From positions 310,001 to 374,000 of the forward strand of contig NZ_MBUA01000023.1 of assembly GCF_014332695.1 (NCBI RefSeq): DNA of 64,000 nucleotides, read 5' to 3'. Shown piece by piece: positions 8,163 through 18,474 of the stretch. The translations under genes were made by a program, and so were the position numbers. How positions within the stretch are numbered: the first letter of the stretch is position 1; the number at the start of each line of letters is the position of its first letter. This stretch comes from Flavihumibacter stibioxidans. Its GTDB lineage: Bacteria; Bacteroidota; Bacteroidia; Chitinophagales; Chitinophagaceae. The notes beneath the pieces are model-generated. The model searched no databases, was not told the DNA's origin, and worked only from the letters and a program-made list of their open reading frames with translations.

Positions 8163-10526
8163 TTAAAATTTTGTGGTAATGGTGATGCCCATGGTCTGCG
8201 GGTCGCCGATGTGTACGGCACCAAAATCATAGGCATAGGCCATATATTTTCTTTTGGTGAGATTGCGGGCCCAGAAATGGATCTCCCCGAACCGGCTGCT
8301 GACTCCCAGGCGGGTATTGATCAGTTGATAGGGCGACTGGCGGATATTATTGGCCAGGTCAAAATATTGTTGTCCGAGGTAGATCCATTCTGCCCTTGCC
8401 ACCAGCGCTACCTGTTGTTTGGGCAACAGGGCCACGCTGTACTGCAGGGCCAGCATGGATGTGACATCGGGTGTGAATATCTGGCGTTTGCCATCCAGGT
8501 TAACTTCATCACCATTGGAAGACACTTTGAGCTCACTGTATTTCGCATAGGTATAACCGAAACTGTAATCCAGTTCAAGCCCCTCTGCCAGCCGCGCTGC
8601 AGCCTCCAGTTCCAACCCCCTGCTATTGAGTTTGCCGGTATTGCGGGTAACCGTAATGGCATCGGGCAAAACAAGGGCAGGCACCTGCGCATCGGTAACG
8701 CCTGTATAGAAAGCGGTAACGGCCATCTGTAACCGATTTTCCAGGAAGCGGCCCTTCCATCCGATCTCTATATTGTTGCTGTATTCAGGTTTGTAAGGGT
8801 AGAGCGGTGGCTGCGAGGGATCGGAAGACAGTTGCGTAAGTCCGCCCGTGCGGAACCCGCGGCTGAAACTGGCAAAAATATTATTTTGGCTATCCAGCTG
8901 GTAGGCAGCGCCCACCTTGGGGGATATAGCGCTGAAAGTGTTGGTGGCGGCGGTATCGGGCTGGGTGGTAAATGCATCATCGCCGTCGGGCTGGAATTCT
9001 CCTTTTACCTTCAATTCACGGTTTTCGCGATCGTAGCGCAATCCCGCGATGAAAGAAAGTTTCGATGTGAACGCATAATTGGCCTGCCCGAAGAATGCCA
9101 TTCCGCGGTTCTTTCCGGTGGAGGTATTGATCGTGGAAAAATTCGTCATGGGAGCACCCATCATTTCGGCATCCTCGCCAAAATGGGTGGCCTGCTTCAC
9201 AGGGTTGTGCTGCCGGAAGAAGAAAGCACCCGCCAGCCAGTTAAGCCGGGAGGACTTCTGCGCAGGAGAACTGAATCGGAATTCCTGGGTAAATATCTTC
9301 ACCCGGTTCCAGTCGCGACCAAAATCATTGATCACTTCCACGGCATCCAGGGGAGAGAAATCGCCATCCAGCGGCGACTGGTAATACCTGTAATTGGTCT
9401 GGTAGGCGGTCTGCGATATAAAGTTGAAATCCCTTGCCTGGTGCTGCACCGAGAGCGAAGTATTCATGGTATTGTCCACCATCCGGGCCACCGCATTCTG
9501 GTTCAGTTTATACGCATTGTTGATAGCATCCTCCACGCCAAAGACCATTGGAAATGCACCGTGGTTGCGGTTGTTCTGGTGTTTGAAATTATAGGTGACA
9601 GACCAGTTGGAAGCAGGCAGCCATTTCAGGAAATAATTTCCGGTCAGCGCATGCTGTTTATCGTAGGAACTGTTGTTGAATTCGTTGGTATAATACCCAT
9701 CGCGCTGGTGGTAAACAGCTGAAGCACCGGCAAATAATTTTCCTTTTACCACGGGAGTCCGGATACCTGCCTGGTAACGCTGCAATCCATAATTGCCCAT
9801 GTTGACTTCCGCGAAACCGCTGGTAGTATTGCCCGGCTGTTTGGTGATAATATTGATGACACCACCCATGGCATTACGTCCATAAAGGGTTCCCTGCGGG
9901 CCGCGCAACACTTCGATTCGTTCGACATCTGCGAGTTGTGGAATATAGCTGTCGAGACTGAACTGGTTCACTCCGTCTACATACACTGCCACAGCGGGAT
10001 CATAGGAAGTGGTGGTAATACCGCGGATCGATGTCACATTTCTTTCATCGCCGGAATTATTGGAGTAGAAATTGGGCACGATGGCAGTGAGTTCTTTGGC
10101 ATTCCAGAGCCGGTACTGCTGCACCTGCCTGGCTGATAATGACGTAACGCTTAACGGCGCTTTCTGTATCAGCCCTTCCCGCTTTTCTGCGGTTACCAGT
10201 ACATCATCCAGTTGCCGGGACTGTATCTGTAATATATAGGTATTCGCATCCCCCTTGTCACCGGTCTGCGCAGTAACTACCGTGGATGCATAACCGATCA
10301 TGGATAATTCCAGTTCATAGGAACCATGCTGCAGGGCGGCCAGTTGGAAATCCCCCTCCTGCCCCGTTATCGTTCCCAGCGAGGTATTGAGAACACGAAC
10401 GGACACCCCGCCCAGCCCTTTTCCCGACTTGTCTGTTACCTTTCCTTTTATGACCGGTTGCTGCGCTGTTGCTGAAAAAACCAGTAATACTGCTGCTAAT
10501 ACGGATACGAACCTCTTACTCATCAT
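8163..10526 (-). CDS. TonB-dependent receptor with carboxypeptidase-D-like N-terminal domain
   Basis: The 787-residue precursor has a signal peptide ending in SATAQ, a CarboxypepD-regulatory-like domain (about residues 25-100), a plug domain (about 115-230; VERIEVLRGPQGTLYGRNAM) and a beta-barrel ending in an aromatic residue (TTKF). It imports a ligand across the outer membrane. The length and lack of a SusD partner nearby place it with siderophore-type receptors rather than SusC. Its position 23 bases after the ThuA/dehydrogenase gene and in the rhamnoside locus suggests a carbohydrate-linked ligand, which is an inference. Confidence 0.88.
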   Translation of the reverse strand: MMSKRFVSVLAAVLLVFSATAQQPVIKGKVTDKSGKGLGGVSVRVLNTSLGTITGQEGDFQLAALQHGSYELELSMIGYASTVVTAQTGDKGDANTYILQIQSRQLDDVLVTAEKREGLIQKAPLSVTSLSARQVQQYRLWNAKELTAIVPNFYSNNSGDERNVTSIRGITTTSYDPAVAVYVDGVNQFSLDSYIPQLADVERIEVLRGPQGTLYGRNAMGGVINIITKQPGNTTSGFAEVNMGNYGLQRYQAGIRTPVVKGKLFAGASAVYHQRDGYYTNEFNNSSYDKQHALTGNYFLKWLPASNWSVTYNFKHQNNRNHGAFPMVFGVEDAINNAYKLNQNAVARMVDNTMNTSLSVQHQARDFNFISQTAYQTNYRYYQSPLDGDFSPLDAVEVINDFGRDWNRVKIFTQEFRFSSPAQKSSRLNWLAGAFFFRQHNPVKQATHFGEDAEMMGAPMTNFSTINTSTGKNRGMAFFGQANYAFTSKLSFIAGLRYDRENRELKVKGEFQPDGDDAFTTQPDTAATNTFSAISPKVGAAYQLDSQNNIFASFSRGFRTGGLTQLSSDPSQPPLYPYKPEYSNNIEIGWKGRFLENRLQMAVTAFYTGVTDAQVPALVLPDAITVTRNTGKLNSRGLELEAAARLAEGLELDYSFGYTYAKYSELKVSSNGDEVNLDGKRQIFTPDVTSMLALQYSVALLPKQQVALVARAEWIYLGQQYFDLANNIRQSPYQLINTRLGVSSRFGEIHFWARNLTKRKYMAYAYDFGAVHIGDPQTMGITITTKF

Positions 10527-10549
10527 CTTGTTCTGACTCTTATTTTGGG

Positions 10550-13500
10550 TTATTTAGAAATCAATTGTATGGCCTGTAAAGCAACCGTTCCTGCTTCCGC
10601 CGGATCAGCCACCCGGCTAATTATATACAGGTTGTGCAATTTACCATCTGTAACCGGTTCCAGCACCACATTCAGCATGGTACCACCAAAACCGCCGGCA
10701 GGACGTGCAGAGGACATTCCGCCTTTTAATACTGCCTCACCGATCTTTTTGCCATCCGGTGCATCCAGCCTGAACTCGAACACGTAGCCTATTTTGGGAG
10801 CTTCCTGCCAGCCCACCACCAATGCGGCACCATTCACACCGGTCAGATCCAGCTTCTCCATACTGAAATGACCTGTGGGTTTTGGTACAATCATCAGGGT
10901 CATACCCTGAACCCTCATCAGTGAAAAATCCCTTAGGTTGGTGGCTGCTCCAAAGTCCAGTTTGCTGCCCTTAAGTACCACACTATTGTTGCCGGTGAGT
11001 GGTTTTATATTGTTACCACCCTTGTCGGTATAACTGGCGGAGATTACCAATACGCCCTGGTCCGTCGGCTTTTTATCGAGGGTGGATTTTACCGACCCAA
11101 CGGCCGGAAGAGATGGTTGCAGTTTCTGCGCTGCTGCCAGTGATTGTATCCAGGCCACGATCTGGCGGGCATCATTCTCCTTTAGATCGGGGTGAGCCGA
11201 CATGGCTGTTTCGCCCCAAACGCCACCACCGCCTTTGATGATCTTGTTGACGAGATAACCGACCGCATCGGGGCGGTCCCTGTATTTTTTCGCCACTTCA
11301 AAATATGCGGGACCAATGGATTTTTCATTCTCCTTGTGACAGGATTTGCAATCGAGCGACTGTACCAGGCTTTTCCCAACGGTGGCTTCAGACATCAGCA
11401 TATGGCCCAGATTGGCGCCAGCTTTATCCGGACTCTCCAGGTAATCGGCAGACACGACCAGCCCCGACACATCCGTTGCAGCGGTGGGATCATTTTTATC
11501 GCTCACTTTCACTTCATATTCCACCATCTTACCAGGGAAATAGAATGTCTGGTTGCCCCTGATCTTTATGCTTACTTCCGGCTCGTCATTACCCGCATAT
11601 ACATTGACAGGCTCGCTCTTCGCGGTTTCTTTTTTATCATCACTAACTGTTACGGATATACTATAATCACCGGTCTTGCTATATGTATATTCAAGTTGGG
11701 GTACGGTGGTCTCCTTTTGCTCGCCGTTGCCCAGGTTCCAGGTATAGGTAAGCGGGTCTTTTTCGGGATCCTTCGCATCTACAGTAGCCACCACTTTATA
11801 GGGCAGTGCGCCAGAACGCCTGTCCACGCTGATACCGGCCACTTTCGGTGCGCGGTTCCCACCGTTGAAATCTATTCTCGCCAGTCCTGCATCGGGATTC
11901 TTACTGAACCAGCCGCTGCCATATTCCAGCAGGTAGAGCTTACCATCTGGTCCCACCTCCATATCGATCATGTTGTTGAATTTGGTATTGGGCATGAAGG
12001 GCTCCATTTTGTCAAAATCGCCGTTTGGCATCATGGTCACCAGTTTTACCCAACCGCGAATCCAGTCGTAAATGATCAGCTTGCCATTCATATAGTCGGG
12101 CATGCGGGTCTCTTTCGGGAACATATCGGTATAATAAACCGGTCCGGCCATCGCGTTGCGTCCGCCGGTTCCGACACTGGGAAAGTCAACAGAAGCGCCA
12201 TAGGGATACCAGATGAAAGCGGGTTGTGCAGGTGGTAATTCCTTAATGCCGGTATTGTTGCGTGAGGTATTGACAGGTTTGGCCGGATCAAAAAGTGGTC
12301 CGGTTTTTCCGGTTGCATAATCATACTCGTGATATGGTATATTGTTGGCTATGAAAAGTGGCCATCCGAAGAATCCGGCCTTACGTGCCTGGTTAACTTC
12401 ATCATAACCACGGGGTCCCCGAACACCTAAACTGTCGCCGCCGGCATCGGGCCCCACTTCACCCCAGTAGAGATAACCATTTTTCTGGTCAACAGAGATC
12501 CGGTAGGGATTCCGGTTACCCTGAACATAGATCTCGGGACGGGTACCTTCCGTTCTTTTCGGGTATAGGTTGCCGTCAGGTATGTCATATGAGCCATCTT
12601 CCTTCACTTTAATGCGAAGGATCTTTCCGCGCAGGTCATTGGGGTTGCCGGAACTGCGGCGGGCATCGTATTGCTCATGACCCTGACGGTCATCCAGCGG
12701 TGCAAAGCCCCTGTTGGTATAAGTTTGCTTAGGCTCATCGAATGGCGTTGAGTTGTCACCGGTAGAAAGAAACAGATTACCGTCCTTATCAAAGGCGATG
12801 GATCCACCAGTATGGCAGCATATCTCCCGCTGGGAATAAACATCCAGGATGGTCTTCTCCTCCACCAGGCTGTCATTCGACAGCCTGAAACGCGAGAGGC
12901 GGTTCACAGAAGTATCAATCGGACTATAGAATACATATACAAATCTGTTCTTCTCAAAATCCGGATCGGCTTTGATGCCCAGTACACCTTCTTCTGCATT
13001 CACACCAGGTGTATTGGTCTTCCAGTACACGTTCAGCATTTTGGCCAGCTTCGGAATAGAATCGCCGTTCTTCACCAGCAGGATCTCGCCGCGGCGCTGT
13101 GCCACGAGGATGTCGAGGTTGGGCAGCACGGTCAGTTCCGTTGGCTCAAAAAACTGTCCGGTGACCAGCATGGTCTTGGTGAAACGGTCTTCATCCGGCA
13201 CATTCAGTGTGCGGGCTTTATTGTAATCGAGCTTTTTATTCTTGCCGATGGCATACCGGATTCCTCCCAGCAAATGCTTTACGAATGGATCTTCCGTGAA
13301 AGTTTCTTTGGTGTGACCCATATTGGTATAAAAAGCACGGCCACCGTCATATTCGTGGTACCATGACATCGGGTGATGGTCACCGTTCTTGCCGCCTTTA
13401 TAGGATTTTTCATCCACCGTCACCAGCACTTTCACATCCGGATTCATTTTTTTGAAACTGTAAAATTCATCGGTCTTGTTCCATTTTTCTTCGAGGTGTT

Positions 13501-13996
13501 TGGTGGATATATGGCTGCGGTCCACCACATTCAACACACCCGGCTGCACATTCGGGAAGGTATCGTTGATGCCGGGGTGATCGAGGAAATAGGCACCAGC
13601 CAGCCGGCCATACCATCCCCATTCATATTCGGTATCGCTGGCCGCATGTATCCCAACATAACCACCGCCGGACTGGATATAGCGTTCAAAGGCAGCTTCC
13701 TGGTAGTTGTTGAGTACATCACCGGTGGTACTAAGGAAAATGACCGCGGAGTATTTTTTCAGGCTGTCATCAGTAAACCAGGCGGCATTAACGGTGGTAT
13801 CCACATCAAAACCATTCTCCTTCCCGAGTTTCTGAATAGCTGCAATTCCATCGGGGATGGAATTGTGATAAAATCCGGCCGTTTTGCTGAAAACCAGGAC
13901 CCTGGCCTTACCGGAGCGTCCTCCGCAGGAGATGGCCATACTCAGGATTAAAGCCAGGCAGGACAGGCTAAGGAATGTGGCAAGTGATCTGATCAT
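10550..13996 (-). CDS. ThuA / glucose-sorbosone dehydrogenase / PKD / cytochrome c / carbohydrate-binding fusion lipoprotein
   Basis: The 1148-residue protein begins with a lipoprotein signal (lipobox AISC near residue 24). Domains in order are a ThuA-like glutamine-amidotransferase fold (about 32-250; GGGYVGIHAASD), a PQQ-type glucose/sorbosone dehydrogenase beta-propeller (about 275-720; REICCHTGGSIAFD, QGNRNPYRIS), a PKD domain (about 730-820; DPEKDPLTYTWNLGNG), a monohaem cytochrome c domain with CKSCH and the distal Met segment (about 880-975), and a C-terminal jelly-roll domain of CBM6-like appearance. It probably oxidises sugar outside the cell and passes electrons to its own haem. It lies between the esterase and the TonB receptor genes in the same run. 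Confidence 0.85.
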   Translation of the reverse strand: MIRSLATFLSLSCLALILSMAISCGGRSGKARVLVFSKTAGFYHNSIPDGIAAIQKLGKENGFDVDTTVNAAWFTDDSLKKYSAVIFLSTTGDVLNNYQEAAFERYIQSGGGYVGIHAASDTEYEWGWYGRLAGAYFLDHPGINDTFPNVQPGVLNVVDRSHISTKHLEEKWNKTDEFYSFKKMNPDVKVLVTVDEKSYKGGKNGDHHPMSWYHEYDGGRAFYTNMGHTKETFTEDPFVKHLLGGIRYAIGKNKKLDYNKARTLNVPDEDRFTKTMLVTGQFFEPTELTVLPNLDILVAQRRGEILLVKNGDSIPKLAKMLNVYWKTNTPGVNAEEGVLGIKADPDFEKNRFVYVFYSPIDTSVNRLSRFRLSNDSLVEEKTILDVYSQREICCHTGGSIAFDKDGNLFLSTGDNSTPFDEPKQTYTNRGFAPLDDRQGHEQYDARRSSGNPNDLRGKILRIKVKEDGSYDIPDGNLYPKRTEGTRPEIYVQGNRNPYRISVDQKNGYLYWGEVGPDAGGDSLGVRGPRGYDEVNQARKAGFFGWPLFIANNIPYHEYDYATGKTGPLFDPAKPVNTSRNNTGIKELPPAQPAFIWYPYGASVDFPSVGTGGRNAMAGPVYYTDMFPKETRMPDYMNGKLIIYDWIRGWVKLVTMMPNGDFDKMEPFMPNTKFNNMIDMEVGPDGKLYLLEYGSGWFSKNPDAGLARIDFNGGNRAPKVAGISVDRRSGALPYKVVATVDAKDPEKDPLTYTWNLGNGEQKETTVPQLEYTYSKTGDYSISVTVSDDKKETAKSEPVNVYAGNDEPEVSIKIRGNQTFYFPGKMVEYEVKVSDKNDPTAATDVSGLVVSADYLESPDKAGANLGHMLMSEATVGKSLVQSLDCKSCHKENEKSIGPAYFEVAKKYRDRPDAVGYLVNKIIKGGGGVWGETAMSAHPDLKENDARQIVAWIQSLAAAQKLQPSLPAVGSVKSTLDKKPTDQGVLVISASYTDKGGNNIKPLTGNNSVVLKGSKLDFGAATNLRDFSLMRVQGMTLMIVPKPTGHFSMEKLDLTGVNGAALVVGWQEAPKIGYVFEFRLDAPDGKKIGEAVLKGGMSSARPAGGFGGTMLNVVLEPVTDGKLHNLYIISRVADPAEAGTVALQAIQLISK

Positions 13997-14038
13997 GTTG
14001 AATTGCTTGAAGCTGGTATTGCTGGTGAATGATGTTGA

Positions 14039-15619
14039 TTATTTTTTGAGTGCCTCGGCTATTCCCTTTTCAACCAGGGGTTCCATAATTTTATAGCCTT
14101 CTTCCGTAGGGTGCACTTCATCGTGTGCCAGGTGTTTGGGCAGGCCTTTCCGCTCATCGGCCATGGCGGAGAAAAAGTCCACGTACACAAGCTTATGCCT
14201 GGTCGCATAGTCTCTCAGCATCTTGTTGAGTTCCACCACTTTTCCCGCGGGTTGCATTCCGGGACGCCAGGGAAAATCATAGGCCGGCAGTACGGAGCAG
14301 ATCACCACCCTGATATTATTTGCCCTTGCGATCTCAGCCATTGAAGAAATATTATCAAAGCTTTGTTCCAGGGTCATGGGACCGGTATTTCCTGCAATAT
14401 CATTGATACCTGCCAGGATCACTACGGCCGCAGGCTTCAGGTTCACCACATCATCGCGGAAGCGCAACAGCATCTGTGGAGTGGTTTGTCCGCTGATACC
14501 ACGGTTGATATATGGCCTGCCCGCAAAAAACGAAGGGCGGTTATTCTTCCAGCCTTCGGTAATGGAATTGCCCATGAAGACAATTCTCTTTTCATTTGCC
14601 TTCAGGGGTTTCAGGGCATCGTTCTCTTTGGCATACTTTCTCAGGTTACCCCAATCATTGCGGTTCAGTTCGTCCTGCATGCGGGAATATTTTCTCCAGT
14701 CCTTGTAATTTGTATTGGCTCTCCAGCCCGTAGGTTTAACAGGCCACATCCAGCCGTATTCACCCATCCAGTCGGCCAGGCGGTCCACCCAGGTATCGGA
14801 AGGAAGGTTCAATTCACGCATACCGAAGCCATGCCCGCCGCGCTCATACATGTGCAATTCGGCGGGTTGTTTTGCGGCCACCCATTTATTATACACCGCC
14901 ACGCTGTGCGGAGCCAGTCCGAGGTTATCATCAGTGGCAGCCACTATAAAGGCAGGGGTTTTAGCTGCGGGAACCGTTGAATCACCCGGGAGCCTGCCGG
15001 TATATGCATAGACGGGAACGATGAAGTTGGGACGGTTTGCATCGGTCGAGTTGTACACCACCGACATGGTTACGGTACCTCCTGCGGAAAATCCCATGAA
15101 TCCGATCCGGTCCCTGCTGATATTATATTTTTCGGCGTTCTCACGGAGATACGCAACCGCTTTTAAGCCATCCTGCATGGCCATTGATACAACGGTTTTA
15201 TAGTCATATTTTTCCGAACCATTCCCGGAAATGGACTGGCCAAATTCGATGGTGGGTTCTTCCGTCAGGCTGTGTACCAGCCGGTATTTCAGGACAAATG
15301 CAGTGATGCCCTTACTGTTCAGCCATTTGGCCACATCGGTGCCTTCGCTTTTTATGGACAGGGCATGGAAACCTCCTCCCGGAGCAATGATCACCGCCGT
15401 ATTGGTATTGAATCCTGCCGGTGCGGGATAAACAGTAAGCGTTGGTTCGGCCACATTGTACACAACCGGAGTCTGCCAGCTTGTTGTTTCCAAATATTTT
15501 TCCTCCCAGTTCCAGGATTCCGAGCCGGGTGCTTTGCCGGGATACAATCGGATCACCTCGTTTTGGGCCCATGCGGTAAATGCCAGCAGGATTAATGGTA
15601 AAACCAACACTTTTTTCAT
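14039..15619 (-). CDS. Two-domain secreted esterase: alpha/beta hydrolase plus SGNH hydrolase
   Basis: The start at 15619 gives a clean signal peptide (MKKVLVLPLILLAFTAWAQ); an upstream in-frame start would precede it with unlikely sequence. Residues about 20-295 form an acetyl-xylan-esterase-like alpha/beta hydrolase with oxyanion GGGFH, nucleophile GFSAGG and a C-terminal GGHGFG His. Residues about 315-526 form an SGNH/GDSL hydrolase with all four blocks (GNSITEG, GISGQT, AGINDIA, DEVHP). Both domains therefore keep catalytic residues. Beside an alpha-L-rhamnosidase a role in removing acetyl groups from a rhamnose-containing polysaccharide such as rhamnogalacturonan is plausible but inferred. 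Confidence 0.87.
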   Translation of the reverse strand: MKKVLVLPLILLAFTAWAQNEVIRLYPGKAPGSESWNWEEKYLETTSWQTPVVYNVAEPTLTVYPAPAGFNTNTAVIIAPGGGFHALSIKSEGTDVAKWLNSKGITAFVLKYRLVHSLTEEPTIEFGQSISGNGSEKYDYKTVVSMAMQDGLKAVAYLRENAEKYNISRDRIGFMGFSAGGTVTMSVVYNSTDANRPNFIVPVYAYTGRLPGDSTVPAAKTPAFIVAATDDNLGLAPHSVAVYNKWVAAKQPAELHMYERGGHGFGMRELNLPSDTWVDRLADWMGEYGWMWPVKPTGWRANTNYKDWRKYSRMQDELNRNDWGNLRKYAKENDALKPLKANEKRIVFMGNSITEGWKNNRPSFFAGRPYINRGISGQTTPQMLLRFRDDVVNLKPAAVVILAGINDIAGNTGPMTLEQSFDNISSMAEIARANNIRVVICSVLPAYDFPWRPGMQPAGKVVELNKMLRDYATRHKLVYVDFFSAMADERKGLPKHLAHDEVHPTEEGYKIMEPLVEKGIAEALKK

Positions 15620-15640
15620 ACAGCAAGAAAATTTAGCTCC

Positions 15641-15648
15641 TAAATATA
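15641..15648 (-). promoter_or_regulatory. Possible -7 box for the esterase gene
   Basis: Read on the minus strand this is TATATTTA, one base from the Bacteroidota consensus TAnnTTTG, 22 bases before the esterase ATG. A TTG at 15671-15673 lies 22 bases further upstream, slightly longer than the usual spacing. It sits in a 101-base gap after the rhamnosidase gene, so the esterase-to-isomerase genes may be transcribed separately. Confidence 0.3.
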
Positions 15649-15720
15649 ACCAAAGAAGGCAGCTAATTCCCAACAAATCCGCCTCCTGCCCGACGGATGG
15701 CAAAAAAAGAAAAAGATCGG

Positions 15721-18450
15721 TTAATTTTTCACAGCTGCAACCGGAACCTTTCTGTCAGCAGAAAAATGGTATTCACCGGCCCCCAGTTCAAGTTGAATAT
15801 AATCTCCGTTCCTACCCGCCAGTTTAATATCTTTTACGCCAGAGATCAGCACCCCGTTTTCCCTGATTGAATCAGCCTGTTCAGCAGGAATATAAACGGT
15901 AGCCCTGGTATTAACTGGTATGGTAAGATTCATCAACAGTTTGTTACCCTCAAGTTTCCAGCCACTTTTCACCAGTCCATAATAGGTTTTGAGAGATGCC
16001 TCTGCATGGGTGAAATCACCTCCGATCACGGGTTTGATCCTGATATGCTTATACCCGACTCCGTCTTCATAAGTATCCAGTCCGGCCATCACCCGGTACA
16101 TCCAGTCGCCGATGGCACCATAGGCATAGTGGTTGTAGGAGTTCATGGAGGGCGTCTGAAATGTGGAGTCCGGCTTGATGCCATCCCATCTTTCCCAGAT
16201 GGTGGTAGCTCCCATCTTGACAGGGTAGAGCCAGGAGGGATAGGTTTCCTGCTGTAATAATTTATAGGCAATATCGGCATACCCAAAGCGGCTCAGCACA
16301 TGGCAGAGATAAGGAGTTCCCAAAAAACCTGTGGTGAGATGCGTGCCATAAGATTCGACATTTTCTGCCAAACGTTTTGCAGCCTGTGCCCGCAGGTTTT
16401 CAGGTAACATGTCGAAATGCAGGGCAAGCACATAGGCAGTTTGGGTGCCGGAAACCAGGCGTCCGTTGGAGGTCATGTATTCGTTCAAAAAAGCCGCCTT
16501 TATCCTGTCTGACAGTGCCGTGTAGTTGCCGGCATCTTCCTGGCGTCCCAGAACTTTTGCGGCATTTGCGAGCAATTGCACGGAGTGCGCATAAAAGCAT
16601 TGTGCGATCAGGTATTTGTCTGTAACTGCCGCACGACCGTCATTGTCATCATTTGGGCGATAAAAGAGCCAGTCACCAAAATGAAAACCGGTATTCCAGA
16701 GATCGTTCTTTGCCACCCTGCGGATACTTTCCACATAATCCTTCATGCTCTGGTACTGGGTTTCAAGCAGTCTTTTGTCACCATAGGCCAGGTACATATC
16801 CCAGGGTGCAATGGTTGCAACATCGGCCCAGCCCGCAGAGTTGACTGCATTTTTTCCCAGCACATTGGGGACCACAAATGGCACTTTACCACTGTCCTGG
16901 TCTGCTTCCACATCCCTTAACCATTTGGCAAAGAAATTATTGACATTCATGTTGAAGGAAGCGGTTCTTGCAAAAGCCTGTGCATCGCCTGTCCAGCCCA
17001 GGCGCTCATCACGCTGCGGACAGTCGGTTGGCACATCCAGGAAATTACCTCTTTGTCCCCATTCGATATTATGCTGCAACTGGTTGACCAGGGCATTGGA
17101 ACTGGTAAATGTTCCTGTTGGCTCCATATCCGAATAAAGCGCAACCGCTTCAAAATTGTCCGCGGTGATCTCACCCGGGTAACCCTCAATTTTCGCATAC
17201 CGGAAACCCTGCCAGGTGAAATGTGGTTCGAATATCTCTTCCTCACCACCTTTCAGCACATAGGTATTCTTCACTTTTGCAGACCGCATATTTGCCGTGT
17301 AGAAATTCCCTTTTTTATCAAGCACTTCGGCATGTGACAATATAATGCTGTCGCCCGTTTTCCCTTTCACTTTCACTACCACCCAGCCGACAAGGTTTTG
17401 CCCAAAATCAATCACCTTATCCCCTTCCGGGGTAGTGAATATTTTAATTGGTTTGAAGCGTTCCTGTTTTTTAACGGTTTCATTAACCGTGGAAATCAAT
17501 ACACTTTTAGAAAAGTCTTTCACCACAACCGGACTCCAACCCGCATCATTATACGAAGCTGTTGACCAACCCGCCTTATCCAGGCGGGCATCAATGGTTT
17601 CGCCATGGTAGATCTCGGAATACCTGATCTTTCCGGTGGAAGACTTCCATGATTCATCAGATACAATTACTGTTTCCGTGCCATCGGCATAGGTAATATG
17701 CATCTGAGCCAGCAGGGCAATATCCTTTCCGTAAAAATTAAACCCGCCAACCCAGCCAATAGCCCCGCGGTACCAGCCGCTTCCAAGGGTTACGCCAATT
17801 GCGTTGGATCCGCGCTGAAGCATGCCCGTTACATCATATACCTGGTATTGCAGGCGCTTCCTGTAGGCGGTCCAGCCGGGGGTCAGGTAATCATCTCCTA
17901 CCCTTTGACCATTCAGCATTGCTTCATAAAGGCCATGTGAGGTTATATACAATCTTGCAGATGCTATCTTTTTTGAGAGGTCGAATTTCTTCAGGAAAAG
18001 CGGACTGGGACGCATGACAGAGTCTTCTGTGTAACCTGGTGTGATCCACTTAGCCTTCCACTCCGCAGCATCCAGGAGGGCCATTTCAAAAGAAGCCGGA
18101 GCACTCCAGCCCGATGCCTTGCCCTTTTCATCCCAGACCCTGAGTTTCCAGTTGTATTTTTTCCGGCTTTTCAGCGTCTCGCCCTGGTAGGGCACCATTA
18201 CAGACTGGTCAGAATTTACTCTACCACTCTTCCAAACGGTATTCTTTCCCTCAGTAACTACGATCTCATAGGCTGATTGCCCGGCATTGCGACTGGCAGA
18301 TTCAAGTTGCCAGCTGAAGCGGGGCTGGGTACTGGCAACGGCGATGGGATTATGTAACTGTTCGGTTAACAGCCTGCTGATCCGGAGTTGTGCAAAACTG
18401 CCTGCACTGAGCAGCATAAAGGCTAACAACCATAATGATCTTGTGTACAT
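15721..18450 (-). CDS. Secreted alpha-L-rhamnosidase, GH78
   Basis: The ATG at 18450 opens a signal peptide (MYTRSLWLLAFMLLSAGSFA); a longer in-frame start at 18504 lies in the regulatory region and is rejected. The 909-residue enzyme has the GH78 order: N-terminal beta-sandwich domains with SHGLYEAMLNGQRVGDDYLTP-like carbohydrate-binding segments, then an (alpha/alpha)6 barrel containing DCPQRDERLGWTGDAQ with the catalytic acid Glu and WADVATIAPWDMY, and a C-terminal beta domain. It releases terminal L-rhamnose from glycosides or polysaccharides in the periplasm or outside. It is divergent from the GntR regulator and heads the rhamnoside gene run. Confidence 0.92.
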   Translation of the reverse strand: MYTRSLWLLAFMLLSAGSFAQLRISRLLTEQLHNPIAVASTQPRFSWQLESASRNAGQSAYEIVVTEGKNTVWKSGRVNSDQSVMVPYQGETLKSRKKYNWKLRVWDEKGKASGWSAPASFEMALLDAAEWKAKWITPGYTEDSVMRPSPLFLKKFDLSKKIASARLYITSHGLYEAMLNGQRVGDDYLTPGWTAYRKRLQYQVYDVTGMLQRGSNAIGVTLGSGWYRGAIGWVGGFNFYGKDIALLAQMHITYADGTETVIVSDESWKSSTGKIRYSEIYHGETIDARLDKAGWSTASYNDAGWSPVVVKDFSKSVLISTVNETVKKQERFKPIKIFTTPEGDKVIDFGQNLVGWVVVKVKGKTGDSIILSHAEVLDKKGNFYTANMRSAKVKNTYVLKGGEEEIFEPHFTWQGFRYAKIEGYPGEITADNFEAVALYSDMEPTGTFTSSNALVNQLQHNIEWGQRGNFLDVPTDCPQRDERLGWTGDAQAFARTASFNMNVNNFFAKWLRDVEADQDSGKVPFVVPNVLGKNAVNSAGWADVATIAPWDMYLAYGDKRLLETQYQSMKDYVESIRRVAKNDLWNTGFHFGDWLFYRPNDDNDGRAAVTDKYLIAQCFYAHSVQLLANAAKVLGRQEDAGNYTALSDRIKAAFLNEYMTSNGRLVSGTQTAYVLALHFDMLPENLRAQAAKRLAENVESYGTHLTTGFLGTPYLCHVLSRFGYADIAYKLLQQETYPSWLYPVKMGATTIWERWDGIKPDSTFQTPSMNSYNHYAYGAIGDWMYRVMAGLDTYEDGVGYKHIRIKPVIGGDFTHAEASLKTYYGLVKSGWKLEGNKLLMNLTIPVNTRATVYIPAEQADSIRENGVLISGVKDIKLAGRNGDYIQLELGAGEYHFSADRKVPVAAVKN

Positions 18451-18474
18451 GGCGCGCAATGTTTGAATAGTGAC

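Noticed and set aside
8163-10526. SusC-type receptor of a polysaccharide utilisation locus
   Set aside because: Shorter than SusC and no SusD gene nearby; labelled as a general TonB receptor.
15620-15720. Terminator after the rhamnosidase gene
   Set aside because: There is a T-rich minus-strand stretch just after the stop, but no convincing stem before it.
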